Shown here piece after piece: positions 25,991 through 35,095 of a stretch of 64,000 bases of DNA. How positions within the stretch are numbered: position 1 is the first letter of the stretch; each line of letters begins with the position of its first letter. Under the pieces are notes generated by a model that saw only the letters and a program-made list of their open reading frames with translations, did not search any database and was not told where the DNA came from. Position numbers and translations under genes: made by a program. The stretch is taken from positions 1 to 64,000 of the forward strand of contig JAFDVL010000038.1 in assembly GCA_018268995.1 (NCBI GenBank), written 5' to 3'. This stretch comes from Acidobacteriota bacterium. Lineage in GTDB: Bacteria > Acidobacteriota > Blastocatellia > RBC074.

Positions 25991-28946
25991 TGTTTCTGTT
26001 TCTGCGCAGAGCCTTGAAACCTATCTCGGCAAAAACGTAGCCGAAGTTCGCATCACGTATGAAGGCGCGGCGGCTCGACTGGGTACAGATGATTTGCGCG
26101 GGCTAGTGCGTGTGCGCGAAGGCAATCCCTATTCAGCCGTAGAAGTGCGCCGTTCGCTGTTGGCGTTATTTGAATCCGGGCGCGTTGCCAATGCGCGGGC
26201 CGAAGCGCGAATTAACAACACAGGCACGGTCGTAGTTTCATTTCTGATCACCCCACAGTTGCGTGTTGGGGATGTCAATTTCACCGGACTCGTCCCAGAA
26301 ATCACGGTAGAAGAATTGCGCGCAAAATTATCGGAGCTGGATCGCGGGCTGAAATATTCAGAAGTCAATTTGAATCGTGGTGGCGACCTGCTGGCCGAAA
26401 CTTTTCGAGATCGCGGCTACTATCAAGCCGCTATCGAGCCGAAAATAAAGCTTGATGAAACGGGGACAATCGTTGACATCACGTATAACGTCACCCCCGG
26501 CGCGTCGGCCAAAATCGCGGCGTTGAATTTGACTGGAAATTCCAAACTGCCTGAAGCCACGTTGCGTCTGGCACTGAAAAGCAAAGTCGGCGAGACGTTC
26601 GTGCGCTCGGCCATGAATGCCGACACACAGCAATTGCTGCAAATGCACCTGCAAAAAAATTACTTCGCAGCCAAAGTCGGCCCGGCAGACATCAGCTATG
26701 ACAGCACGAAAAATACCGTGTCGGTAAACCTGCCGATCAGTTCCGGCCCCGCCTCCACCATCAAGGTTGAAGGTGCGGTCGTGACGGAAAAGAAGTTGCG
26801 CCAAATCCTGCCCCTGATGCGCGAAGGTGGCGTTGACGAAGCATCGCTGGATGATAGCGCGCGCCGCATTCGTGAGCACTTGCAGGAAGAAGGCTATTTT
26901 TTTGCGGAAGTCACGCCGCCGCCCATGCCCGATCTCAACAGCGAACGCGCAGATTTGACGTTTCAGGTTGAGCCAGGCCAACGCTACCGGGTGACGGATA
27001 TTCGCGTTGAAGGCACCAACAACATTTCGCTGCTTGAGCTTGAGCCAAATTTACAAACCCAAAAAGCGGCGCTCTTCCCCATACCTATTTTGACGACACG
27101 ATACACACGTGGCATTACCAGCGAACAGGCGTTGCGTCGTGATGCAGAACTGATTTTGTCGCAGCTGCGGGATCAGGGCTATCGCCGCGCGCGAATGGCC
27201 GCCATCAATCGTGCCGTCAGCGAAGACAATGATCAGCTCAAAATCATTTTCCGTGTTGTCGAAGGGCCACGTTCCCATATCGGCGACATTGCCTTTCGTG
27301 GCAACACGCTTTTCACTTCCGATAAGTTGCGTGGCAAAGTAACGATCAACAACGGAGAGCCGTTTTCCATCAGCCGGATCAAGATCGAAGCGAACGAAGT
27401 CTTGCAGCAATATTACGATGAAGGCTATGCCACGGCTTCGGTGATTGCGCGCACCTATGAAATGGGCAGCGAGCAAATGCGTGTAATTTACGAGGTGACC
27501 GAAGGCCCGCGCGTCTTTATCAATCGCATTTTCATCAACGAAGTCGGATTACGCCGTCGCACGATTGGGGGGCGCGTCCGCAATTACCTGCGGTTTGATG
27601 AAGGTGACATTCTCAAAAATGATGACCTGTCGCGCAGTGAGCAGGATTTATACGGCTCCGGCGCATTTCGTCGCGTGCAAATTCGGATGGAAACGCTGGG
27701 CGAAGAAACCAGCACGGGCGAAGTCAAACGCAATGTTTTTGTGGATGTGGAGGAAGGAAAATCGCGCACATTGGTTTACGGTGCGGGATACCAATCAGAC
27801 GAAGGCCCGCGCGGCATTTTTGAAATTTCCGATCCTAACATTTTGGGACGATTGACGACCGCCAGCCTGCGGTTACGCGCCAGCCCGCGCAACTTGCTGG
27901 GGCAACTTTCTTACACCGATCCACGCCCATTCAATTATTCCACGCCGCTGTTGTTTTCATTGCTCGTGCAGCAACAAAAGCGTCCGGCATTTGATGCGAC
28001 ACGCTTCACCGGATTACTGCAAGTCGAAAAGCAACTCGGCCAACGATCCTTGCTGCTATTTCGCTACAACTACGATGCGGTGAACGTTAGACCACCATCT
28101 ACGGGTTCGAGTCCGGCGCTGGATTTGAATGACCCGCTGTTGCAATTGGATCGCCGAGATCGCCCAATTCGACTTTCGCGGCTTTCGGGTTCGTTTGCGT
28201 ATGACGGTCGCGATAATCCGTTTGATGCAACGAAAGGTAGGTATCACACAGCAGACGCCACGATTGCCCTGCGCTCACTGGGGGGCAACGGCCAATTCTT
28301 TCGTTTTTTCACGGAAAATCAGGCCTATCGAACGCTTCCCAGCAAGTTTGGCAGTGGCGTAATCGCAACCAACTTACGCCTTGGGTTATCAGCCAACATC
28401 GGCACTCCGGTAGACAAAATTCTACCGCCGAATCCCACCGACAGAGACCGCAAGTTGATTCCGATTACCGAGCGATTTTTCAGCGGTGGCTCGACCACGC
28501 TACGTGGTTACAATTTTGAATTGGCCGGGCCAAGAAATTGCTTGCAGGTCGTGCCCGATCCGAATGATGCGACCAAGAAAATCGTCAAGGATTGCCAGAA
28601 TGCGCCGACCGCAGCAGGCAGCAATCCGATTTTTCAACTGGTGGGCGGCAATGCACTGGTCATCCTCAATGCAGAACTTCGCCAGCCCGTGTATCGGCAA
28701 ATCAGCCTGGTCGGTTTTTACGATATGGGCAATGTCTTTTTGAAAATTGATGACCTTGCGCCGAAGAATTTTACGCACAGCGTGGGCTTGGGCATTCGCG
28801 TAAAAACGCCGCTGGGGCCATTGCGATTGGATTTGGGATATTTGGCAAGTGATCCGTATAACGGGACAGGCTTAAATCGAAACTTTCATCCTGATTACAA
28901 TGCGCCGCGTGTCCGCTGGCATATCAGCTTTGGGCAAGCATTCTAA
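25836..28946 (+). CDS. BamA/TamA-family outer membrane protein (Omp85)
   Basis: 1036 residues from the ATG at 25836. The first 22 residues are an odd low-complexity Lys/Arg/Glu stretch made by a GA repeat; a GTG at 25902 would instead start a normal signal peptide (SPSLFLSFALSLLLAVSVSA). Several POTRA domains follow (VAEVRITYEG, VGDVNFTGLVPEITVEEL, KIAALNLTGNSKLPEATL, YRVTDIRVEGTNNIS, IGDIAFRGNTLFTSDKLRG). The C-terminal barrel holds FFSGGSTTLRGYNFELAGPR, the conserved Omp85 loop-6 region, and KTPLGPLRLDLGYL near the end. It is the probable partner of the TamB-like protein just upstream in outer-membrane protein assembly. Confidence 0.92.
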   Translation: MKERQTKRKRERERGRQRGFIRVSPLLSVSPSLLPSFSPSLFLSFALSLLLAVSVSAQSLETYLGKNVAEVRITYEGAAARLGTDDLRGLVRVREGNPYSAVEVRRSLLALFESGRVANARAEARINNTGTVVVSFLITPQLRVGDVNFTGLVPEITVEELRAKLSELDRGLKYSEVNLNRGGDLLAETFRDRGYYQAAIEPKIKLDETGTIVDITYNVTPGASAKIAALNLTGNSKLPEATLRLALKSKVGETFVRSAMNADTQQLLQMHLQKNYFAAKVGPADISYDSTKNTVSVNLPISSGPASTIKVEGAVVTEKKLRQILPLMREGGVDEASLDDSARRIREHLQEEGYFFAEVTPPPMPDLNSERADLTFQVEPGQRYRVTDIRVEGTNNISLLELEPNLQTQKAALFPIPILTTRYTRGITSEQALRRDAELILSQLRDQGYRRARMAAINRAVSEDNDQLKIIFRVVEGPRSHIGDIAFRGNTLFTSDKLRGKVTINNGEPFSISRIKIEANEVLQQYYDEGYATASVIARTYEMGSEQMRVIYEVTEGPRVFINRIFINEVGLRRRTIGGRVRNYLRFDEGDILKNDDLSRSEQDLYGSGAFRRVQIRMETLGEETSTGEVKRNVFVDVEEGKSRTLVYGAGYQSDEGPRGIFEISDPNILGRLTTASLRLRASPRNLLGQLSYTDPRPFNYSTPLLFSLLVQQQKRPAFDATRFTGLLQVEKQLGQRSLLLFRYNYDAVNVRPPSTGSSPALDLNDPLLQLDRRDRPIRLSRLSGSFAYDGRDNPFDATKGRYHTADATIALRSLGGNGQFFRFFTENQAYRTLPSKFGSGVIATNLRLGLSANIGTPVDKILPPNPTDRDRKLIPITERFFSGGSTTLRGYNFELAGPRNCLQVVPDPNDATKKIVKDCQNAPTAAGSNPIFQLVGGNALVILNAELRQPVYRQISLVGFYDMGNVFLKIDDLAPKNFTHSVGLGIRVKTPLGPLRLDLGYLASDPYNGTGLNRNFHPDYNAPRVRWHISFGQAF

Positions 28947-29020
28947 CATCGCGATTAACTGAGCAAGTGTTCAGCCCTTACCCCTTTTGCTCAACACTTC
29001 CGCTTCCCCGTGATCATTTT

Positions 29021-29437
29021 TTAGAGGATCTGATGCTCGGTGAGTAGTTTTATGATAGCGGGTCGTTGATCGCAAAACGCCTCCCAAACAGAAAGGCACC
29101 ACTGATGAATCATTCTATCGCGCGCCGCGCCTGCCGGTGCTGCGATCACGTCCTTGATGGTGATGGCTCCGCGACTTTGCGGAAGCAGAAAAACTGGCCA
29201 CGATTGCTTGCGCCGCGCAAGTTTTGTGTGAACCAATTGGACCTGCTTGCCAGTAAATTCTTTCTCAATGTGCAAGTAGAGTCCGACAAGTGCAAAAGCC
29301 AATTTGAGTGGCCTGTCACATGCCGTGCAGGTTTGTGCATGAATTGCATCCACGACATGCTGATGAATAAACGAGGGAGCGGCGTGCGCAAGAGTGTAAG
29401 AACATAGTTCATTGTAGATATGCGGCTCGATATTCAT
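29021..29437 (-). CDS. DUF5946 family protein
   Basis: 138 residues from the ATG at 29437 (an upstream in-frame start at 29458 is less likely). The conserved blocks are YNELCSYTLAHAAPSFIHQHV, KLAFALVGLYLHIEKEFTGK, RKQSWPVFLLPQSRGAITI and IHQWCLSVWEAF, which fit the DUF5946 family throughout. The function is unknown; the residues Cys, His and Glu in HQHVVD and HIEK could bind metal, but that is speculation. It stands alone on the minus strand, converging with the TamB-BamA operon. Confidence 0.8.
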   Translation of the reverse strand: MNIEPHIYNELCSYTLAHAAPSFIHQHVVDAIHAQTCTACDRPLKLAFALVGLYLHIEKEFTGKQVQLVHTKLARRKQSWPVFLLPQSRGAITIKDVIAAPAGAARDRMIHQWCLSVWEAFCDQRPAIIKLLTEHQIL

Positions 29438-29613
29438 CACAGAGCTAACCATTAGCAAGCATTTAATACGTTCTTGCCTTCACCTTATAACCCATAGGCG
29501 TTCGTCAATAAACTGGAAAGCGTGTGAGGAATCCAAGAATCCATTGAGGAGGCCAGGAGTTAAGGAAATAAGAGGTAGGATAAAAGCCTTCGCTATGGCT
29601 CGCAGCACCAAGC

Positions 29614-29958
29614 CTATGGCTTCGCCGCCTTCGTCACGTTCAGCGCTTCGAGCCAGGAGCGATTGTCAGCAGAATTGTAGACAAGCGTGGCAACAAGCTG
29701 ATCACCGACTTCCGCCTTGCCAAAATTGGCATCATCTTTCACCGCAAACCACATCGTCATCGCCGCCATGAAGCCTTTGATCTCTTCATGCTCCACCTTG
29801 ACGCGCTTTTTCTCTTTATCCACTTCTACGATTTTCCCTTTTAGCTCGTAGCGCTTGAGATCACCATTTTGGGTCGGTGCGCTGGCCTTTCGCTCGCAAG
29901 CAGCAAAGCTCAGAACCAACGTGAGGCTAATAAAAATTCCGATGAAATACGGACGCAT
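29614..29958 (-). CDS. CusF-like copper-binding protein
   Basis: 114 residues. The signal sequence ends at SFAAC, a probable lipobox, so the protein is likely a lipoprotein. The mature domain matches the copper-chaperone CusF_Ec family: YELKGKIVEVDKEKKRVKVE, HEEIKGFMAAMTMWFAVKD, VGDQLVATLVY. The histidine and the methionines of the HEEIKGFMAAMTM segment are the expected Cu(I) ligands, with the neighbouring aromatic (Trp in MTMWF). AGGAAAG precedes the ATG. The next upstream gene on the same strand encodes a small cytochrome, so the pair may serve copper handling or electron transfer in the envelope. Confidence 0.88.
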   Translation of the reverse strand: MRPYFIGIFISLTLVLSFAACERKASAPTQNGDLKRYELKGKIVEVDKEKKRVKVEHEEIKGFMAAMTMWFAVKDDANFGKAEVGDQLVATLVYNSADNRSWLEALNVTKAAKP

Positions 29959-30029
29959 TTTCTTTCCTGAGGATGAGTGTGAAATGTAAAGAGGGAGAAA
30001 GATTCTCCCTCTTGCTGGCAGTACAAAGA

Positions 30030-30443
30030 TTACTTGATTCTGCCGCTACAGCCACTGGTAAATTCCCGATGGGCAAGATGGCAGGCAGTACAGGAATTTG
30101 TGAGGTTCTTCAGCGCAACGGCGGCCTGATCGTCTTCGCCTTTGCGGGATGCAACAACAATCGCTTTGGCAGACTCACGGGCTTCCTGTGACAGTTTGGC
30201 AGCATCCGCCGTACCGCGCTTCGTCCAGAATTTATGTTCCTGTTTGAAGATGCTTTCCAGTTCCTGCGCAGCACTGATCACTTTGCTGCGATTGTTGGTT
30301 TTGAAATTCTCACGAAGCATTCGCATGTAGCCGCCAGTGCGTTTCATGCGTTCCTGATACTGTTCTTCTTCCGTCGCGCCGGCAGCGAAGACGGTCAGCA
30401 TCACAGTGAAAACAAACACAACTATGACAATGATTTTTTTCAT
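30030..30443 (-). CDS. Small c-type cytochrome (cytochrome c'-like four-helix protein)
   Basis: 137 residues with an N-terminal signal peptide (IVIVVFVFTVMLTVFAAGA), a helical body, and one haem site CTACH near the C-terminus (ALKNLTNSCTACHLAHREF). Haem at the end of a helical protein of this size fits the cytochrome c'/b562 fold. GGAGGGAT precedes the ATG. It lies between the CRTAC1 propeller gene upstream and the CusF-like gene downstream on the same strand, so the three may be co-transcribed. Confidence 0.82.
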   Translation of the reverse strand: MKKIIVIVVFVFTVMLTVFAAGATEEEQYQERMKRTGGYMRMLRENFKTNNRSKVISAAQELESIFKQEHKFWTKRGTADAAKLSQEARESAKAIVVASRKGEDDQAAVALKNLTNSCTACHLAHREFTSGCSGRIK

Positions 30444-30494
30444 ATCCCTCCAGTTTTTCGGTTGAGTAACGTTGGTTACAGATTTAAGTGAACT

Positions 30495-32150
30495 CTATTC
30501 AGTAAATGTGAGTGCCTGATTAATTGCTAATTTTGCTTTTTTCTCGGTTTTACCGCTCGGCCATCGAATCTCAATTTCGTCAATAGTTTTCGCATTTCCC
30601 AATCCAAAATGCAACCGCCAGTCTGAGTGCGAAAGATAACTATCCCCCGCGCAGATTTCCTGCACCTGCGTTAAGCCATCCGCCTTCAGCCTCACGCGTG
30701 CTCCCACGGCATTCCGATTGGATTTCGTCCCTTGCAACTTGAGCAGCAGCCAGTTCCCCGCCTTGTTGCCGCCGTCATTGCGCAGCAGCATCGGCGCGCC
30801 GTCAATTTCGTTCACGATGATGTCAAGGTCACCATCTTCGTCATAATCGCCCCACGCCGAACCACGTGAAACACGCCGTTCCATCAGCGCTGGGCCGAGT
30901 TGCGACGCAATTTCTTCAAACGTGCCATTGCGTAAGTTGCGGTAGAATAATTTACGTTGTGGATATTGCGCGCCAGGGAATGCGCCTTCCAGTTGCGGGT
31001 AAACGTGCCCATTAATCACCAGCAAATCCAGCCACCCGTCATTGTCATAATCAAACAAGCGCGTGCCCCATCCGACCATTGGCAGACTGGAGGACGCCGT
31101 TTTTGTGGCCGTTGTGACATCGGTAAAATTTCCGTCTGCGCCTTTACGATAGAACGTGTTGTATTGCTCCGCGAAGTTCGTCACGACCAAGTCCAACCGA
31201 CCATCCCGATCATAATCGCCAATCGTAATGCCCATACACCCCTGCTCAAGACCGTTTTCGTCAACCGCCAGGCCAAGCGCAAAACCGACTTCGGTGAATG
31301 TTCCATCGTGATTGTTACGATAGGCGTAGTTCGGCGTGGCATCGTTTGCCACAAAAATATCCGGCCATCCGTCATCGTCAAAATCCGTCCATTTCACGCC
31401 CAAGCCGTAATAAAGACTTTTGTCTTCCACTTTGGCTTTAGCGGTGACGTCGGTAAACGTGCCATCGCCGTTGTTGTGATACAGCACATCTGCCGCACCG
31501 GGCAGCCCACGCGGCCCGCATTGTACTTCCAGATTGCGGTAGCGGCAGGTTTGTCCTTTACCGAATTCGGGTAAATGCTCAACATCAAAATCAACATAGG
31601 CCGAAACGTACAAATCCAGCTTGCCATCGCGGTCATAATCGCCCCACGATGCGCCCGTAAAAAAGCGTTTGCTCGTGAATCCAGCTTTACCCGACACATC
31701 CTCAAACTTGCCGTTGCCCAGGTTGCGATAGAGTTTGCACGAACCAAAACATGTCACGAACAAATCATCCCAGCCGTCGTTGTCATAATCCGCGACACTG
31801 ACGCCCATTGCCCAACCGGGATCAGCCACGCCCGCTTTCGCCGCCACATCTTCAAACTTGCCATTGCCAAGATTCCGATAGAGCGCAGCAGGCGGGCGCG
31901 GAGCGCTCTTTCGCAAATCTTCGACGCTGTGGGAATTGACCAAATAAATATCCAGCTTGCCGTCGTTGTCGAAATCAAAAAACGCAGTGCCACCGCTCAT
32001 GCTTTCGACAATGTACTTTTTATCTTTGGAAGATTTGTTGACGAAGTTCAGTCCGGCAGCTTTGGCAACGTCGGTAAACGTAATACCATCCGCAGCCCAA
32101 ACCGACTGGAGCGAAAGGAACAGTGCGAAAAGGATGGATTGCAATTTCAT
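30495..32150 (-). CDS. CRTAC1 family FG-GAP / ASPIC-UnbV beta-propeller protein
   Basis: About 551 residues from the ATG at 32150, chosen because it opens a proper signal peptide (MKLQSILFALFLSLQSVWA). The body is a set of FG-GAP/VCBS blade motifs with calcium-binding DxDxDG loops (FFDFDNDGKLDIYLVNS, VADYDNDGWDDLFVTC, DYDRDGRLDLVVTNF, DYDEDGDLDIIVNE). The C-terminal ASPIC/UnbV domain is present (NAVGARVRLKADG, SYLSHSDWRLHFGLG, IEIRWPSGKTE). The protein is secreted; its ligand is unknown. Such genes are strikingly common in Acidobacteria. Confidence 0.93.
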   Translation of the reverse strand: MKLQSILFALFLSLQSVWAADGITFTDVAKAAGLNFVNKSSKDKKYIVESMSGGTAFFDFDNDGKLDIYLVNSHSVEDLRKSAPRPPAALYRNLGNGKFEDVAAKAGVADPGWAMGVSVADYDNDGWDDLFVTCFGSCKLYRNLGNGKFEDVSGKAGFTSKRFFTGASWGDYDRDGKLDLYVSAYVDFDVEHLPEFGKGQTCRYRNLEVQCGPRGLPGAADVLYHNNGDGTFTDVTAKAKVEDKSLYYGLGVKWTDFDDDGWPDIFVANDATPNYAYRNNHDGTFTEVGFALGLAVDENGLEQGCMGITIGDYDRDGRLDLVVTNFAEQYNTFYRKGADGNFTDVTTATKTASSSLPMVGWGTRLFDYDNDGWLDLLVINGHVYPQLEGAFPGAQYPQRKLFYRNLRNGTFEEIASQLGPALMERRVSRGSAWGDYDEDGDLDIIVNEIDGAPMLLRNDGGNKAGNWLLLKLQGTKSNRNAVGARVRLKADGLTQVQEICAGDSYLSHSDWRLHFGLGNAKTIDEIEIRWPSGKTEKKAKLAINQALTFTE

Positions 32151-32224
32151 TGCTCGTAGTTTGAAGAATCCGTTGTTGATTGACAAGTGACACCGCAGGG
32201 CTTGAGAATTCGCTTTTTTCGTTC

Positions 32225-32382
32225 GCCACGAATTAACACGAATTGGCACGAATCAAGACAACTTTTATGAGCCACAGATTTCACAGATTCACGCAGATTT
32301 CACTGGCAGAAAAATAATCTGTGACAATCTGTGTGAATCTGTGGCTAAAAAATATTCGTGTCAATTCGTGTTAATTCGTGGC
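32225..32382. repeat. Nested double palindrome of 10-11 nt period repeats
   Basis: The outer arms (32225-32253 and 32354-32382) are 29 nt each and complementary at 28 positions; each holds three units of the type CACGAATTAA. The inner arms (about 32271-32303 and 32316-32345) hold three units of the type CACAGATTnn. The whole could fold into one long cruciform or hairpin. It sits between the divergent CRTAC1 and gltX genes. Confidence 0.9.
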
Positions 32383-32406
32383 CAAGTAACCAGGAAAGAA
32401 CAAACT

Positions 32407-33903
32407 ATGTCTCAAATTCGTGTTCGTTTCGCGCCATCTCCCACGGGCTATTTGCACGTTGGCGGGGCGCGTACTGCCTTATTCAATTGGTTGTTTGCGC
32501 GCAAAAATAAGGGTGTCTTTGTGCTGCGCATTGAGGACACCGACACGTTGCGCAATGATGAAGCAATGGTGCGCGGCATTCTGGAAGGAATGGAATGGCT
32601 GGGGCTGAACTATGACGAAGGCCCGTTTTTTCAATCCGATAATTACGAAAAACACCGGGCCGCAGCATTGCAATTGCTTGAAAATGGTTTTGCCTATCGA
32701 GACTTTACGCCCAAAGCCGAGCGTGATGATGCAACGATCAAACAACGCGTTGCCGAAGCGGCAAAACAGGAAAAGCCTGTCAATGCGTATCGCACGCTGT
32801 CCCGCGAGGAATCCGATGCGCGAGCAGCAGCAGGTGAACCATTTGTCATCCGCTTTAAAGTCCTAGAAGAAGGCAAAACACAATTTGAAGATGAAGTGTT
32901 CGGCTTACAGGAACGTGATTACAAGGACATCGAAGATTTAGTATTGCTACGTTCTGACGGGCATCCGCTTTACAACCTCAGTGTCGTTTGCGATGACATC
33001 GAAATGGCAATCACACACGTCATTCGCGGGCAGGATCATTTATCGAATACGCACAAACAGGTGTTGCTCTATCAGGCGCTCGGCAAGCCCGTACCGAGGT
33101 TCGGACATTTGCCGCTGATTATGGCACCTGACAAAGGCAAATTATCCAAACGCAAACACGGCGAAATTGTCAGCATCACGACATATCGCGATGCGGGCTT
33201 TATTCCTGACGCATTTTTGAACTTCCTGGCATTGCTTGGCTGGTCGCCCGATTTCAATGAATACGGCGACCGCGAAATTTTCTCGCGCGAAGAGTTGATT
33301 CAATCCTTCTCGCTCGCAGGCATCAACAAGGCAAACGCGGTATTCAATTTTACTCAGGGCGACGCGCGCAACTGGACAGATCAAAAAGCGCTCTGGATGA
33401 ACGCCGAATACATCAAAACCATTCCGCTGGAAACGCTGCTCCCATTCGTCAAAGCGGAGTTACAACAAAGCGGTTTGTGGCGCGATGCGTATGAAAGCGA
33501 GCAGAAAGTTTGGTTCGATCACACGCTGACGCTGCTGCGCGAACGGGCACGCACGGTGAAGGATTTCACCAATCACGGTCGCCCGTACTTCGTGGATGAC
33601 ATCAGTTTTGAATTTGACGAAGTCGCAGTGAAAAAGAATCTGCAAAAAGACGCCGCCCTGAAAGATTTGCTGCCGCAACTGGCGGAAGCCTTTGCGACGC
33701 TGGATGATTTCACGCACGACGGCATTGAAGCCTTGCTTAGAAAAACTGCGGAAGAAAAGGGCGTAAAAGTAGGGTTGCTGACGAATGCCACGCGCACTGC
33801 ATTGACGGGGCAGTCCGTTGGCCCAGGATTATTTTCAGTGGTCGAAGTAATTGGTAAAGATCGGACAGTGGCGCGGCTGAAACACGCAACGCAGTTGATG
33901 TGA
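32407..33903 (+). CDS. gltX: Glutamate--tRNA ligase
   Basis: 498 residues from the ATG at 32407, with AGGAAAG 10 bp before it; the frame upstream runs through the palindromic repeat and is not coding. Class I synthetase signatures are clear: FAPSPTGYLHVGGARTALFN (HIGH region), EDTD, HVIRGQDHLSNTHKQ, and KLSKRKHG (KMSKS loop). The C-terminal anticodon-binding domain is helical and complete. It charges tRNA-Glu. A glutaminyl-tRNA synthetase is encoded 7 kb downstream, so this enzyme is probably discriminating, not serving the tRNA-Gln transamidation route. Confidence 0.97.
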   Translation: MSQIRVRFAPSPTGYLHVGGARTALFNWLFARKNKGVFVLRIEDTDTLRNDEAMVRGILEGMEWLGLNYDEGPFFQSDNYEKHRAAALQLLENGFAYRDFTPKAERDDATIKQRVAEAAKQEKPVNAYRTLSREESDARAAAGEPFVIRFKVLEEGKTQFEDEVFGLQERDYKDIEDLVLLRSDGHPLYNLSVVCDDIEMAITHVIRGQDHLSNTHKQVLLYQALGKPVPRFGHLPLIMAPDKGKLSKRKHGEIVSITTYRDAGFIPDAFLNFLALLGWSPDFNEYGDREIFSREELIQSFSLAGINKANAVFNFTQGDARNWTDQKALWMNAEYIKTIPLETLLPFVKAELQQSGLWRDAYESEQKVWFDHTLTLLRERARTVKDFTNHGRPYFVDDISFEFDEVAVKKNLQKDAALKDLLPQLAEAFATLDDFTHDGIEALLRKTAEEKGVKVGLLTNATRTALTGQSVGPGLFSVVEVIGKDRTVARLKHATQLM

Positions 33904-33924
33904 GTCAAGTTTGTGCAGGGAATA

Positions 33925-33960
33925 ACCTGAGCGATTAGCAGTAAATCCATCCGCTCAGGT
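33925..33960. terminator. Hairpin between convergent gltX and OmpA-family genes
   Basis: ACCTGAGCG (33925-33933) pairs perfectly with CGCTCAGGT (33952-33960) across an 18-nt loop. No T-run follows, so this is only a possible bidirectional terminator. Confidence 0.4.
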
Positions 33961-33972
33961 CAGTCAAGGTGC

Positions 33973-34926
33973 TTACTCTTGTCTGATCGAAGAAGAAGCC
34001 GCTGCGGGTTGCCGACTCAGCCCGCGATTCAGCAACATCTTCACTTCCACACGCCGATTTTGTGCCCGCCCGGCAGCACTCTGGTTATCCGCAACTGCTT
34101 CTGTTTTGCCGTATCCAAGGGGAGAGACAAAACGCCGTGCGGGGATTTTGTGATGCACAGCCAAATATTGCATGACAGCATCCGCACGTTGCTGGCTCAG
34201 GACAAAATTCTTCGCCTCATTGCCAGTGGAATCGGTGTGACCTGCAACCTCAATCATATACCACTTGGCAGCCAGCGCCGTTTGCGCCAGCGTATCGAGT
34301 TGTTGTTTTGCCTCAGGTGAAAGCAACGCGCTGTTGACCCGAAAGTTCACAGTCACAGTTTGTTGCACATCATAATCGTCCAGCGCCGAGATGCGTTCAT
34401 TGGCCACTTTCACTTCGGTTCTGGCCTCAGCGGCGATAGCGTGCAATTCATCTATCTGCCCAGCGATCCGTTCCTGATTCTCTTCGACAGGTTTGACACG
34501 CGTATCAGTCGTGACTGCCGCGCGCATATCAGATTCTTCAAAACGAACCTTCTCTGCCGCGAGCTGGCCTTGTGCATTGCCTCGTCCTTCGACTTCGACA
34601 ATCAGTCCGCGCAGGATGTCGGCCACGGCGTATTTCTTGCCGAAACGCAGAAAACCGCCGTAGGTTTTGATGCTCGTTTGATCGGTTAAGAGCACTTGAT
34701 AATCGGTGCGGTTGCGATCACGGATTGTGAGCGAATCGGCATCGCGCCCCATCACGACACCGCGAAACTTCATCTTCGATCCGCTGGGGATGGATTGCAG
34801 GTTACCGCTGCGGACGCTGGTGGATTGAGTGTTGGCGCGTTGCCCCCAAACCGTCGGCGTAAGCGTCAGCGCCAAACTGAATAGTAAAGTAAGAATCGGC
34901 AATTTCTTGATTGCGTTAGGATTCAT
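33973..34926 (-). CDS. OmpA family protein with DUF5666-like N-terminal domain
   Basis: 317 residues; GGAGGAAAC precedes the ATG. A signal peptide (residues 1-29) is followed by an OB-like DUF5666-type segment at about 45-125 (KMKFRGVVMGRDADSLTIRD, GLIVEVEGRGNAQGQLAAEK). After a helical linker comes the OmpA peptidoglycan-binding domain at about 190-300 (VNFRVNSALLSPEAKQQL, IEVAGHTDSTGN, NFVLSQQRADAVMQYL, AAGRAQNRRVEV). It probably anchors an envelope complex to peptidoglycan. The tail after the domain is serine/alanine rich. Confidence 0.9.
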   Translation of the reverse strand: MNPNAIKKLPILTLLFSLALTLTPTVWGQRANTQSTSVRSGNLQSIPSGSKMKFRGVVMGRDADSLTIRDRNRTDYQVLLTDQTSIKTYGGFLRFGKKYAVADILRGLIVEVEGRGNAQGQLAAEKVRFEESDMRAAVTTDTRVKPVEENQERIAGQIDELHAIAAEARTEVKVANERISALDDYDVQQTVTVNFRVNSALLSPEAKQQLDTLAQTALAAKWYMIEVAGHTDSTGNEAKNFVLSQQRADAVMQYLAVHHKIPARRFVSPLGYGKTEAVADNQSAAGRAQNRRVEVKMLLNRGLSRQPAAASSSIRQE

Positions 34927-35095
34927 GTTTCCTCCTTGAAATGTCAGTACAGAATGTCAAAACACATTCCGCACAAAAATTCAGGCGAGGGCGAACATGG
35001 GCAAAGTAAGAAAAGCCTAGCGAATCCTAACAGATAAATCAACCACCCCAGCAAAGAACGCGAGTGCTCCGATCAAGCCAAGCAAGCATTGTTTA

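Noticed and set aside
28960..28998. Hairpin after the BamA-like gene as an intrinsic terminator
   Set aside because: TGAGCAA/TTGCTCA can pair, but the loop is long and no T-run follows.
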